Source: Aquila chrysaetos chrysaetos (Eukaryota; Chordata; Aves; Accipitriformes; Accipitridae). Taken from it: a stretch of DNA of 64,000 nt. The position numbers were made by a program, and so were the translations under genes. The stretch is taken from positions 620,001 to 684,000 of the forward strand of contig NC_054457.1 in NCBI RefSeq assembly GCF_900496995.4, in the 5' to 3' direction. Positions 1 to 12,100 of the stretch are shown here, piece after piece. The notes below the pieces were generated by a model. That model was not told the origin of the DNA. It searched no databases and saw only the letters and a program-made list of their open reading frames with translations. The first letter of the stretch is position 1. Every line of letters starts with the position of its first letter.

Positions 1-758
1 CGGCGGAAGCCAAAGATGCAAGAGGGACAATAGCAGCAGGAACATAAATATATGCGTAAATAAACGTGGGGCAGATTGGCAACTCAACTGTCACGAAATC
101 AAAGATCCGAAAAAGGGAAGTTCTCTTGCTTTTTTCTGTTTTGCTTTTTTTTATGTTTTACAAAAAGCAACATTACTTTTTTTATTTTTCCTCTCTCGCT
201 CACTTATAAATGCTTTATCAAAATGGATTTGATTCCTTCTGGGGTCTTCGTACCACTCCACGAACCCTCCCGGCCACCTCCCGACGGCACCCTCGGACCG
301 GGCGCCGTCCAGCTCCTGCCTTCGCTGCGGACGGGGCCGGCGGAAGATCACTGCTCTTAAATTAAAACAAACCAAACAAACAAAACCCACAAAAAAAAAA
401 AAAAAACACCAAAAAACCCAAACCGCGTTTCTTTGCAAAGCCGGTCAGGTGGCTGGCGGGTGCGCCGGGTTTTGACGAGGGAGGCAGGCAGAGCCGGGCT
501 CGGGGAGGCCCCGGGGTCCGGCGAGTCCTTCCGCCGCCGGGGAGAGGCGGCCGCCAGGTGGGCCAGGCCGGGCCGCGGGAGTGTGTGCGGGGGCTAAGGG
601 GTGGAGGGGTGTTTCTCGTCCCACAAACCAGTCAGTTGGCATCTGATTTCAGATCCTGAGTCGACTCCCTGGTAAGTCAGGTGAGTGGAAGGTGAGGGGA
701 AGGCGGCGGGGCGGGGCGGGCCGGGCCGGGGACGCCGGGCGAGGAGAGGCGGCGGCTG
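1..758 (-). other. OTP 3' UTR and downstream flank
   Basis: Sequence after the OTP stop. The nearest good minus-strand polyadenylation signal is AATAAA at 186-181, giving a 3' UTR of roughly 570-600 bases if it is used. An A-rich run (392-406 on plus) interrupts it. No further gene is visible before the window edge. Confidence 0.4.
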
Positions 759-1277
759 TTAGGTGAAACTCATGGAGACTGTGTGCTCGAGTGCTTTGCG
801 GCGGAGGGAGGCGATGCTGGTTCCCCGCCACACGTCGCTGCTGTCCGGGGAGCTGCAGAGCTGGGGCGAGCCCGTCACGTTGCTGGGGCCGGGCAAGGAG
901 GCGGGCACCATGCCGGGGAAGGCGGGCTGGTAGAGGTGCGACTGCAGCCCGGCGCCGTTGGAGCCCGCCAGGCTGTTGGAGAGGCCCATGGAGTTGGGCG
1001 GCGGCCCGGCCGCCAGGCTGCACTGGGAGAGGGACTGCGCCATGGCCTGCTGCCTGCCTAGCACCGACGGCAGCGGCAGCTGCGACACGCCCGGCATGGC
1101 GGCGGCGGCCCAGCGCGTGTCGTTGGCGTGGAAGGAGCAGAGGCCGTCGCCCATGGCGGCGGCGGCCGAGGGGAACTGCGGCAGCCCCGGCGTCGGCAGC
1201 AGTGTGCCCGGGGCGCGGAAGACGTTGGTCGTCTTCTTCCGTTTCTTCCACTTGGCCCGCCGGTTCTGGAACCAGAC
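759..1277 (-). CDS. OTP: OTP exon 3 (homeodomain recognition helix, C-terminal domain, stop)
   Basis: Last coding exon. An acceptor ends in cag at 1278-1280 and the reading starts VWFQNRRAKWKKRKK, so it holds homeodomain helix 3 with Gln50 (residue 153) and Asn51, the key DNA-contacting residues. It then runs through a proline/alanine/serine-rich activation region (FPSAAAAMGD, AAAAMPGVSQ, SNSLAGSNGAG) to an OAR-like tail (TSIASLRRKALEHTVSMSFT) and a TAA stop at 761-759. The total is 321 residues against about 325 in mammals, the difference being mainly shorter alanine runs. The exon is in a strong CpG island (about 430-2040). Overlapping plus-strand open frames here are shadows of GC-rich coding sequence. 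Confidence 0.97.
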   Translation of the reverse strand, partial: VWFQNRRAKWKKRKKTTNVFRAPGTLLPTPGLPQFPSAAAAMGDGLCSFHANDTRWAAAAMPGVSQLPLPSVLGRQQAMAQSLSQCSLAAGPPPNSMGLSNSLAGSNGAGLQSHLYQPAFPGMVPASLPGPSNVTGSPQLCSSPDSSDVWRGTSIASLRRKALEHTVSMSFT

Positions 1278-4200
1278 CTGCGGGCGGCGGGCAGTGACAC
1301 ACACCGTTAGCGACACCCGCGCCGCGGCCGGACCCGGCGGGACGGCGGTAGGGGGCGCCGCGGGAGCGGGTCCCCCGGCAGGGCTCGGCCGGGGCCCGCG
1401 GCTGCCCGGCCCTCCCAGCGAGCGGGGTTGCCGGGGCTCGCTGGCACCGCCGGAGCGGAGGGCTCGGTGTTGTCGATGTCACCGATTTCCGCGCCCGTCG
1501 GTGCGACCGAGGCGAACCTTTTATGAAGGTGCGGTTTGGTTAAACGGGATTTACTCCCTCCCCAACCCTCCGCCCGCTCCTCTCGGTACCTGTCACGGCC
1601 TTCTTTATCTCCTGTCGCCCCCCCAAGACCCCTCCCCGGCCATTGTCTCTTCCATGCCTGCTCTTCACACTCATGGCCCTGCTGTAGCCCCACGCGTGTC
1701 CCCGTGGCGGGTTAATGAAGTCGCTGAAACTTTTTATAATGAAAGAGATCTATGTGTCTCTCCCGGGATTGAGCTGTCTGTAGCCTCCCTCGCTCAGGAG
1801 GAGGCTCCGGGAGAGGAGCCTGGCCTCCCCCTGAAAAAAACAATAACACAAAGCAAAAATAAATGACCGGCCCACGGCTCTTGCCCCTGCGTGGAAGCAC
1901 TCCCGATCTGGCATCGGAGCAGGGCGCCGGCGGGGCGGGAAGCCTTTCCCCGGGCGAGCCCCCACGCCCGGCGCCGCTCAGGTCCCGGGGCTGCTCCGCG
2001 GGCAGGAAACCCTCCGGCCAAACCTCCCGCGTTTGTTTTTTTTTTTAAAAAAAAAACAGAGGTGGTTTAGGTAAGCGGGTGCTCACGATGCCGGCAGGGA
2101 TAATTTCGTGGGTCTCGCTGCACCGTTACCGAAAGCACCGGGATGTTTGTTATGAGAGGAAAAAACGGGTCCACTTGAAATCCAGATTAGCGCAATGCTC
2201 GGACCTGCTGGAGTTTGTCGTTTAATGCTACGTACCTAAACTGAGAAATACGGGCGCCTGTTAGCGGGAATGAACAGCCGTTAAGGAATTAAATGGTATA
2301 TGGACAATCGAAAAATCGCGTTCAATTATGTTTTAGGGTTAATAGTTAAATTGTGGCTACAAAATCTTTTTATGTTTCATGGTTTACTCGTGTAAAGAAT
2401 CTCCATCAGGTCTGATCGCCTCAGTTCATAGCTATGCTGCATATGCTTTTAAAATGTGAATGTTTCCAGTTGAAAACTAGTGCATGACAGATTAAAACAC
2501 GGGGAAAACCTGGAGGAGATTTTGAAAATGCACACATGACAACTCTAGACATATATTAACCGTGAGCATTTGGCAACTTTGGATTCCTTTTAAAATGCAA
2601 CTAGCCCCTGAAAATTATTAATACAACGGTGAGAATCTAATAGAGGTTGGAATCTAAAAATCTACCTTGATGATATCTGCTGTTACAGTAATATAGACAT
2701 ACTGTAAATGTATTTTAAAATATATAGCCCATTTAATTCCCCATCTATAAATGGGTTAGAAAGAGAGAGAGAAGGGGAGAGAATATAACTTTTTTTTTTT
2801 AGGAGCCAAAGCTTTATGAAGATCTCATTGGAATCCAGTGGATGATTAATGTGAAGATTTGGTAGGAAATCTGGAGAGCTGTATTAAAGCTCAGATTTCA
2901 GATTCATTTCGATCAGCCAGCCGTGAACTCTGGGCCGAATTCATTACACTTTAATAGTGCTGGGAGAGGAAGAAAACGCAATTTCTCATTCCATTAGAAA
3001 ACTAGAAAATACTCTCAGCTTGTCTCCTATTAAGATGTGGCAGGTGACGGGACCATTGTGGGGGACACAGTCAATGGAATTACAGGACATTATTTTTGTT
3101 CGTATGAAATATTGAAAGGCAAGCCTGATTGTGCAGAAGTTATTTCACTGATTTGGTTTTTATGTAAATAAAATAATGAAAGTTAATTAATCCGTGCTAG
3201 AGACTAATGATTATGCTTATTATATTGCATTTGATTGCATAATTTGCATGATTCTTGCATTGCTGTTTAATAAGCCATTCCAGGTTATAAATAATTCTGG
3301 AATTGGTTTATAATAATGGCATGCTATAAAAAGAATGGTTTTATTATACCAGCCTGAAAAGCGGAGCAATATCAGAGAGCAATTGGACTCCCGTTTAAGC
3401 ACCAGCTGCTTTAATAATTATTTAAATGTATCATATACATCAAATATAGATCTAAAAGGAGGAAAGAGATAATTTATTCTGGCATCTAAAGCCCTTAAAA
3501 ACATATACAGCCGCCATAAATTAACTATTTAGATCATTCCTTAATCAGTGTGGAGCCCATATACTGCAAGGAATGTGTAGGCAATCTGTTAATTATAAAG
3601 AAAACTATAAAGTACTTGTATAAGAACATAAACCAATTAATATTTAATTTAAATTTGGTCAAGGAGCACTGATACAGTGGATTGTGAAGTAAATACATTT
3701 TACATAAATTACGTTATTACATAATTGTTATAATTTTGAAGTGTTAATTAAGAAGGTTATGTTGATCTGATTACTTTTTAAACTACAGAACATTATTGTA
3801 AAAATATTTAAATTGCCACTCTATTAAACTGTTTTTATCAGCAGTCACGAGCTATTATGATTGGTTTAAGATTATGCTGAGACCATTAAAACACTTTGTC
3901 TTTCTTCCTACGAATTTCTTTAATGTGCTGTTAGAAAATAACTATTTCTATTTTATATTTTATATTTTACTTCATTTACCACACTCCTAATATTGAAATT
4001 GGTATCATTAACCTTTGGGAAACCCAATAAAGTTTAATAGACCTCGTTTTCTTTTTTCATAGAGTCAGTTGTCCAATTATATTTTATTTGTGAATCTAAT
4101 TTCATTCTTAATTTAAACTAATTATAGTCCTGTGTAGGCTGAGTCAAATTGGTTTACTTTTTAAAGGCAGACGTGCATTTTTTGTCGCATTCGAGAACGG

Positions 4201-5357
4201 AGTCAGTTTCTGTTCATAAAAACGTTCATTTAGGGATTTCTTTTGATGTGTCTTTATTTATCTGAGGAGCCTAGGCTTGCCGAGAGGAATTTTGAACACC
4301 TGCTCCGGTGAAGTGCGGCGGCATTCCCGGTGCACTGTGCTGAGCAGGGAAAGCACATCCCACAAATGATTCCATTGTACACGCTTTCATTCCTCTGAAG
4401 AGGCTCGCCCAGAAAGTCGCTAAAATAACCCTCTACCCACAAAAGCCGCATCTGAGTAGCCTAGCAGTTAGATCCATCTCCCCCTTTTCCAAATTTAATT
4501 TACATTTATTTGACTAAATGGTTTCTTATGTGCCTGTGTACAAATATATATATGTGTGTGTATATATGTACACACTTTTGAGAACAAAGTACACCCTAGA
4601 TGTTGAAATTACTCGTTAGCTTTGCCGTCCCCATGCATTATAAAAGCCAGTACGGGGAAACTCCGATTCCAAATACAAGTGCTTTTTATCGAAGTGCCTT
4701 TTCACAAACCTGTGTGTCTTCCTCCGCCCCCCACTCTGACCCTCCCTGCGGCGGAGCCAGGGAGACGGCCCGTCACGGCAGTTGCGGCCATGCCACCGGC
4801 AGCACCTTGGACAGCGGCCCCGCGCCCCCACCCCTTCCCCCCGCGGGGCGCCTGGGCAGAGCCGCGGCCTCGCTGCCGCCGGAACTCCGCACCGGGCAAT
4901 TCCCCGCGGTTTTGGTTTGTCTCTTAGCGCCTAGCTATTGCGAGGGCTGAGACTCGCCCGTCTCGGGCTGTGCTTCCCCGGCTTCTTTCCTGCCCCGGGT
5001 TGGGCTGTGGAGCGGGAGAAACTCTGCCCGCGTTCCACTCGGGACCACCGCGTTGCAGGTGGGTAGGGGGCAAGAGGACACCCCGGGGCGCACCGCCCCC
5101 GGCCCCTCCACCCTCCAGCGGGGACAGCTTAAGTCTCGCGCGCGGAAAGGGGCGGGTGAAGGGGAAGCGGTTTAAAGTCTTCCTGTGCAAACCGTTGCGT
5201 TCAGGGGTAGGTTTCCTCTCCCGCCGTCGGGCTGAGGTTTGGGGGCACCCACACCCCCCACCCCCGTTGTGCCTGGCCTCGTCGTCGTCGGTGCGCCCGG
5301 GGAAGGGGCCGGCGGGCGCGGTGGGGACGAGCTCTGCGCGGGGGCGGCTGCTCATAC
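1278..5357 (-). other. OTP: OTP intron 2 (4.08 kb)
   Basis: Bounded by GTATGA (donor side, 5357) and cag (acceptor, 1278). The ends are GC-rich parts of the CpG islands, while the middle (about 2100-4600) is AT-rich and free of recognisable transposons. It contains many TAAT/ATTA homeodomain cores, for example near 3184, 3590 and 3745. Repeat-free, TAAT-rich introns are typical of developmental homeobox genes that hold conserved enhancers, but conservation cannot be judged from one sequence. No gene is seen in it. A short TA/TG microsatellite lies near 4545-4572. Confidence 0.85.
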
Positions 5358-5767
5358 CTGCACCCGGGACTCGGTGAGGCCAATGCGCAAGGCCAGCTCT
5401 TCCCGCATGAATATGTCTGGGTAGTGGGTCTTGGCGAAGCTCCTCTCCAGCTCGTTGAGCTGCGCCGGCGTGAAGCGGGTGCGGTGCCGCTTCTGCTTCT
5501 GCTGCCCCTGCTGCTGCCCAGCCTGGCTGGTGTTCTGGCCGCCCTGCTGGCCTTGCTGCTTGTCGGGGTCTTTGGCACTGACGGTTAAGGAGCTGGGGTT
5601 GGATCCCACCGTGGTTATGTCCTCCCCCGGCAGTAGGGTGGTCCCTTCCACCGTGTCCGAGTTGGGAGCCATGTCTCCTGAGTGTCCCCCCGGATCAGAG
5701 CCCCCTACGCCTAGCCGACACTTCACAGCCTCCCGGTGTCCCAGGAGCTCGGCCGCATCTTTCATCC
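5358..5767 (-). CDS. OTP: OTP exon 2 (N-terminal region and homeodomain residues 1-46)
   Basis: Codes for residues 13-149 of a predicted 321-residue protein. Acceptor ctgcag lies just before 5767 and donor GTATGA just after 5358. Order of parts: an N-terminal conserved stretch ([16 protein letters not shown]), a serine/threonine/aspartate linker, a glutamine-rich segment ([11 protein letters not shown]) and the paired-like homeodomain from residue 104, including helices 1 and 2 ([18 protein letters not shown]). The exon ends between homeodomain residues 46 and 47, the usual intron position of paired-like homeobox genes. OTP is a nuclear transcription factor needed in vertebrates for neuroendocrine neurons of the hypothalamus. 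The exon lies in a CpG island spanning roughly 4700-6240. No frame break is seen. Confidence 0.97.
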
Positions 5768-6690
5768 CTGCAGAAGCAAAGGAGCTGCGGTCACTCCCCT
5801 GCAGCCGGGCATGTATCCATCAGAGCCTCTTTCCAGCGCACCGAGCCAGCGAGAGACATCCAGCCAGCGCGGCCGCCCCCCGGCCGCCCGCCAGCCCCGC
5901 AGCACGGGCTCGGCTCCGCGGCGCGCAGAGCCCGCGACCCGGCGCAACTCGGGGCGGGGGAAGAGAAAACTTTATACGGAGCAGCTCCTCTTCCTGCTTA
6001 CATAACCAGCTCCCTGCCGGACCTCCTCTTTGCGAGACCGGGGAGGGGGGGGGCGCGGGGGCAAGTTTTGCCGGGTTCGGCTTGGGTTTTCCAGTGGGGC
6101 TGATAAAAGAAAGAGACGGAGAGAAAGAAATAACACTCGAGCCGCCCTGCTGCCGGGAGTTTTAACTCTCCGACAGATGTGCGGGGACTTCGGTCACCCT
6201 GGTCACCTTTCCCCTCTCCTTCCTCCGCTCCTCTGAACAAATGCATGAATAACCATAAATAGGTAGATACAGATATTTTAAAACGAAAGGGGAGAGGAAA
6301 GCGAGCAGGCGAGCAGGAAAAGGCCACCCAGAACTACTTCGTAAATACCATCGAGCTCATCTGTATAATAATAATAATAATAAATCATAGTACTAATGTG
6401 TAGGTATGTATATAAAAACAGGGGAGAGAAAAATTAAATGATCTACAATTCGCTGTAGATCTACATACTCCGTAGGTCGCCCTCTCTTTTTTTTTTTTTT
6501 TAAGACGGTGTTAAATCCCATTAAACTTTAATACAGTACAATTACTTTTAAAGGAATTAGCCCATTTAGATCGCATTAAGGTAAAATAAGGAACAAATTG
6601 TCAATTTCCTGCCCCGGCTTCCTTCCCGCTCGCCACCGCCGTCGCCGGTGCAGCCGCCGCGGGGCGGGGGGGATGCTGGTGGAAACTCAC
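5768..6690 (-). other. OTP: OTP intron 1 (0.92 kb)
   Basis: Lies between donor GTGAGT and acceptor ctgcag. It is GC-rich at both ends, with an (ATA)n run at 6364-6383 and an AT-rich core. No reading frame in it looks coding. Confidence 0.85.
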
Positions 6691-6727
6691 CGAGACTGGC
6701 GTCCAGGAGGTCGGCATGAGACAGCAT
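6691..6727 (-). CDS. OTP: OTP coding exon 1 (start codon, first 12 codons)
   Basis: First coding exon of the homeobox gene orthopedia. The minus strand opens with ATG at 6727-6725 and reads MLSHADLLDASL plus one base of a glycine codon, then meets a consensus donor GTGAGT (6690-6685). The next exon supplies two G bases, so the codon is completed in frame and the protein continues with MKDAAELL. The short first exon and its sequence agree closely with known vertebrate OTP, which is why this start is chosen over the longer upstream in-frame reading (MGGGGETT...), which lies in what should be 5' UTR. Exon 1 sits in a CpG island. The 5' UTR and transcription start cannot be fixed from sequence alone. 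Confidence 0.93.
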
Positions 6728-7600
6728 CGCACACCGCTCCAGGGTGAAGGTTGTTTCCCCCCCCCCCCCCAAATTTTAGCGGCCTTAACTCATTTAAAAT
6801 AGATATAAGATATAGATATATAGAGAGATCTCCTAAATGAAAGAAAATTCGGTGTGTGGTTAAAAAGGGGATCTCTTGCATTATAATGTCCTTTAGAGAG
6901 ACGGGGAGGTGCTTAACACTTCAGTGAACGCGTGAGCAGCTCGGCGCAGGGACCAATCAGGAGGGCCGCCTGCAAATGTCAGCGCCCGGAGCGCCCCGCT
7001 CCGCCCGCCGCCTCCCCGGCCTCCCGCCGCCCCGGCCCGCGCCGCCGCTCCCTTCCCCTGCTCCGCTTGCCTTCGCCGCCCTCCTTCCCCCTCTGCCCTG
7101 CGCCCTTTTCCAAATGCACATTTGACACCCTCCTCCCGGTCCGGGTCACCTCTGATTTATTGTTTTTTCTTCTTTTTTTTTCTTTTTATGCCTCCTCGGA
7201 GCGCACCCTCGGACCCGACCAGGTCTGCCTCCCGGGGATGGCTTGCAAGCCCAGCGCCCACCGGGGGGGGGGGAATGTAAGTGGGTGAGCGCGGGCGGCT
7301 GCGCGGAGCGGTGGCGGGGGGGGCGGCGGCGGCGGAGACCACGGATCGGCTCTCGCCTGTCCGCCGCCGCCTGGCCCCGACGGCGGCGGGGAGGCGAGGA
7401 AAGAGAAACTTCCGCGAGTTCCCCGAGCGGCCCGGGCCGCACAGGCTCCCCTGGCCCTCCGGGGCTCCCCGCCACCTCCTTCCCGGCTCGGCTTGATACA
7501 CAAGTACACCGCAACTCGGGGAAAAGGGAACCAAACACTGCATGTCCCGGCCACCCAGGGAGCGCTTCCTCTCTGGCTGGGATTTAAAAGCCCGTAAGCC
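6728..7600 (-). promoter_or_regulatory. OTP promoter region / CpG island
   Basis: Immediately upstream of OTP exon 1. The stretch from about 6930 to 7560 is very rich in G+C and CpG. It has a CCAAT motif (plus strand, accaatcag, about 6951-6959). No convincing TATA box is placed at a sensible distance, so a dispersed CpG-island start is likely. Open frames on both strands here are products of base composition. Confidence 0.55.
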
Positions 7601-7619
7601 CTATTTTTTCGGGTAAAAT

Positions 7620-8260
7620 TTCCAAGTTCGGCTCGCCTACAAACTCAATTTAAAGCAGTAAATAAAGTTAAATGCTTTTTATTTTCGTCTCGAATATGTT
7701 AAACTACTTGAACAAAGTGCTTTGCACAAGTGAAGCGAACCATTTATAATGTTCTGATTTTTCAAAGCCAGCCAACAACAAAGTTTAGATTAGTAATATA
7801 TTTCTAACCAGAGTAATTTTCAAGATCATTAGGCATTTATGTAATTAGTGCCAAATCTATAAGCTTTCATTACGATTATTAGAGTAAAATCAGTATACAT
7901 TTGTACTAATTTACTACTGTTTAGACTTGGCTGTCAAGCCAAGAGGATCTTATTGTAAATGATACCTGAGGAAATTAAGTGCAAAATTCTGTACCATTTC
8001 TGATCCGCTCCTAAACAAACCGTTTAAATTATATTTGTAGCAGAACATAATGCCCTTTAAAAGTGATTTGACTTGTATTTTTATTTGAAAAAAAAAAAAA
8101 AAGAAAAATACCCTCTACTCGGGCACAATGAAAACTGATATTTACTACTTCCAACATGATTAACATTGATTTTTAATTCAAAAGTGATGCAATTAAGATT
8201 ATTCATTTAGTGCAAATAAAGCTTCCACCAAAAAGGGAGGCCACTGAAGTCTGTGTTAAA
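7620..8260. promoter_or_regulatory. Candidate upstream conserved non-coding element
   Basis: AT-rich, transposon-free block about 1-1.5 kb upstream of OTP. It has many homeodomain cores (TAATTAG near 7843, ATTA repeatedly) and an NFI-like inverted repeat TTGGC-N6-GCCAA at 7927-7942, one base wider than the usual N5 spacing. Its texture resembles enhancers around developmental homeobox genes. This is inference only, with no alignment behind it. Confidence 0.35.
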
Positions 8261-8749
8261 TAATACAGAGCCAACAGCCTTTTTTTTCCCCACCATCCAA
8301 TTGACTTTTACACAAAACACTGTAAATGCTGCGTGTGAAGAGATGCAAGAGTGGTTTTGTTTGCAGCTCAGATGTGCAGGGGTTTCGGCAGCGACTGAAC
8401 AAGGAGACAAAGGAACCGGCCGACCAGTCTCTAGGGAAGTTTTGATGCTTTTTTTTTTTCCCTCCTCCCTGCTCAGATCTTTGGCTACATATTGATTCAA
8501 TTCAACTTTCGAGACGTCGGGCTGTTGCAATGAACCTGGGTGCCCGGGAACGGCCGCTACGAGCAGGGAGAGAGACCCAGAGCTAGGCCACAATTTAGCT
8601 GGAGAGACACAGAGAGCAAAAGAAAGAGATGGAGGTGGGGTGGGAGTTTCGGTTTGTTTTTTTTTTCTTTTCCGGTAGGATGGGGAACGGCGAGAATGGC
8701 TCATTTGCTTTGCTTTTTTCCTTTGAAAATTATTATCTATGTGCAGCTC

Positions 8750-9120
8750 CAGGGCAGCAGGTGAAGCCCCGGTGGTGAAAATTCCCGAGAGGCGCCCCCG
8801 GACCGCTGCCGAGCGCCGGGACCTGCGGAGCGGAGCTTGGGGAGCCGCCGGCGGCGCGGTGCGCGGCCGGGCCGGGCGCCCGCCGGCGGGGAGGCAGGCA
8901 GTGGTCGGTGGGAGCCGCGGGGCGCGCAGCCTTTCGCGGCTGTGGCGGGTCTGGCCCTACCTGGGCGCGGGCGCCGCAGCTCCGCGCCGGAGTTACGGGA
9001 GTGGTCTGGGGTCGGCCGGGGGCTTTGGGGGTTCAGTTTTAGCTGTAGCCACTGGTGCCTGCGGCCGGCTTCTGCGGAGCGTGCTGCGGACAGTCACGGG
9101 GCGTGCATGTGTATCTATTC
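8750..9120. promoter_or_regulatory. Isolated CpG island upstream of OTP
   Basis: A short block of very high G+C and CpG density (for example gcggtgcgcggccgggccgg near 8856) between AT-rich flanks, about 2 kb upstream of OTP exon 1. No recognised coding exon lies in it. The plus-strand frames over it have no detectable protein similarity that I know. It could be an alternative OTP promoter or the start of a divergent non-coding transcript. Confidence 0.5.
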
Positions 9121-12100
9121 CGTGGTTTTGCATGTTTCAGGTCGATAAATAAATGTGTAATAGTCAATATGCAGACACATCAGAGTAATAACAATGGGAT
9201 GAAATCAAAGGATTATCAATCTCTGTTAGTAACTGCTGAATAACAATGTTGCGGTGTGATTGATAGTGCGCTTCATTTTATGACTTTTCTAATGCTGTTG
9301 ATTTTTATAGCAGTATAAACAAACTAAAATGTTTCTTCCAAGACTCCAGAGCACAGTCGTCTTAAGGGAAGGGGGGAAATCAGAGAAGGAAGTCTGCGGG
9401 AGAGTAAAGAGCGAGCGGGGCTGACATTTCAGCGTGTCAGAAAGAAAATGACAATGGGGTCTATACCCTAATCACATTCCGCTTCTGCACACCCTTGTTT
9501 TGTCAAGTATCTGAATTCATCCGGGCAGTGTTGGAGATGTATTTCCAAGGATTTTATTCCCTGTCATCTTTCCATTTTCCCAGTGTAGACAGAAAACTGC
9601 CAGTCAAGTCCATTCCCTGTTATAATTTACGGTATTCCCCACATGATCATAGGAACTGAAGATCCTAACAAGGAAAGGCTTTAGCACTATGGCCCAAAAT
9701 CTTCAGAGTGACAAGGGTATCTTCAGAAATCACTTCAGAGCAAAGTAAAAGGATTTTCTATGACGGATCCAGTGATTTTTCCCTCAGTAAATAGGTTTTA
9801 GATTCTTACACACACGTAGAACAAAGGGACCTACCAGAAAATACATTGGTTGCCCCTAATAAAATTTATTTAAACAGCTTACTTATAAAAAATAGAGATT
9901 GAATTTCGTACAGGAGCGCCTGCCAAGGGGCTAGGCACTGGAAGATCATCTCCCCCCCCACTTTCCCTTTCCGGCGAGCCCGATCCTGGGATCCTAGCTG
10001 GGGTCGGCTCTCCCCTCCCCCCCCACTCCCCACCTCCTGCCCACGCTGGCCGATCTACCTGAGTAAGGTCCCCGGGATCGGGGCGTGTCGCGTTTGGAAG
10101 CAATATAAACCTAATTCTCCAGTGCTGTGACCCTGGGAAAAAAGGGTAGAGAACTTTCCAACCTCTCAGCTAAATTCAAGCCTTGATTGAATGAGGCTGT
10201 AATATAAACAAATTCTGCTCTGATTTAGGAACAGAATCTTCTTTTATCAGAATAATTATATTTGGAGCGAGAAACACGATAAAATAAGATTAAACTGCTA
10301 AAGTCAGCAGGGTGGCTTGGCGTAAATGGCTGATAAGGTTTGCAATTTGATATTTATGTATTTATTGAACATCCATCCAGTTAAGGGGGCCTGCTGTATG
10401 CAGAGCACCGTAATTGCTTTTTGCACTTCGCACACGCTCCCAGCGTTTATCAAATGTAACTTTTGTTTGCCTAGCTAGTTCGCGCTGCTTTTTTTTAATT
10501 ATTATTATTTCTAGGTAGTAGTCCTGAAATATCGGATATTAATATTCACATTCCCGCTCCTCAGTGCTGTATTATAATATTGTTTGCTTCAATGAAAAGC
10601 GCCTCCCTCAATAATTAACAACCTCACATTTCATCAGGCAAGAAAATATGGAAAAGAATCAATTTTAATTCATTGTAAATTACAGCTATGCTTCTGAGCA
10701 CTATTTGCTTAAAAAAAAAAAAATCAAGTGACTTCGGCTACTGTTTACTTTTCCATATCGGCATAGCCTAAACACAAATGACAAATCAAACTATATCCTT
10801 TCGTTAGGTGTAATTTGGAGTTAAGAAATAGAAAAACATAAACACGTGTTTTTATTTTAATCAACCCACTCGAAAAATATGATTCCTTTAGAAATGAAGG
10901 ACAAGGCTGCTAGCCGCTACAGATCCCAATTTATTCATTCTAGTCAGAGCTAAATATGATGATCATCGCTGCTTTACGGCATTAGGATGCATGCAGTATT
11001 TTGTAGCTATAATAAATATACTTCTTTGAAAGTAACTTTATGAAGTTTAAACTCATCCGAGGCAAGAACGATCGTAGCTGATCAGAAACGCAGCCGTCAG
11101 ATGTTCCGAAAATAGCCTTTCTGAGCGCGGCAGGAAAGCTCGAGTATCTTGTCATCTATTCTCAAATACGTTTAAGAACATCGTTTTCCTATTTGCTTAT
11201 TTATCTAAGTATCTGTATCTCACTCTGGCTAAGTCAAAGGCAGCATCTCCGATTGTCTCCTCGCTGGCAGACTGCGGGGAAGCTCTCGACAGCAAAGCAG
11301 TTGCTTTAAATTGAGAGGATGGCTTCTATCAATTAATTTTCGTCAGAACTATGACAACAAGTCTTTTATGGGGAAAAACCTATTTTAATATAAGGTATGC
11401 CTGACCCCCCCCCCCCCCCCGCTCTCCCCCGTCCAAATGCAAACTTTTTTATACGCAAAAGTCACCTCCCCCATTCCCTCCAGCTTTGTGTGTATGTATG
11501 TATAGTCTTTTGGCATAATATTAAGATCATAAACTTAAAAATGCGGGGCCCAAGTATAACGTACTGTATTGTAACTTATGCAGTCAGACAGGAATTATCG
11601 GGGTTACCCCGAAAGCGAAGTTAACGCCAGTATAAAGCATTTTTCAGATACATTTCTGTTTAGGGAAAGAGCACAGTTCCAGGAAGACTGTTCCTACTGA
11701 GATTTGAGAAATTTATTTAACACCCATATTTTAAAATGCGAAATCTCCCCATCCGGCTGGATAAATAAACCGCTAGGCGTGGCAATGAAAGAATATACAT
11801 CGGAGACTGACGTGGAGTATTTAACTTTCTCCTTTTTAACACCGTAGTTTTAATCTCTTCAATTACATAGGTGGTATATAGTAATAAGGAACATACATAT
11901 TTTGTTTGTATGTGTTAAGTTCACTGCTTTTCTGATTTCTATTTACTCAAATATATCAGTTATTCAGTTAGGTGACAAGTCTAGTAATTGGAATAAAAAG
12001 AAAACATCTCATCCTTATCTCTTCCTATAACTAGATTATTCAGTTAGGTGACAAGTCTAGTAATTGGAATAAAAAGAAAACATCTCATCCTTATCTCTTC

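Noticed and set aside
958-1866. Long plus-strand open frame (302 codons) opposite OTP exon 3
   Set aside because: It is an antisense shadow of GC-rich homeobox coding sequence and runs through an intron splice site, with no recognisable domain.
5431-6165. Plus-strand open frame of 244 codons over OTP exon 2 and intron 1
   Set aside because: Antisense of the OTP coding exon continued into CpG-rich intron. Cys/Pro/Ser/Arg-rich composition reflects base content.
6932-7587. Several overlapping frames on both strands in the OTP promoter island
   Set aside because: Pro/Arg/Gly-rich readings in all frames with no preferred codon pattern; expected from high G+C.
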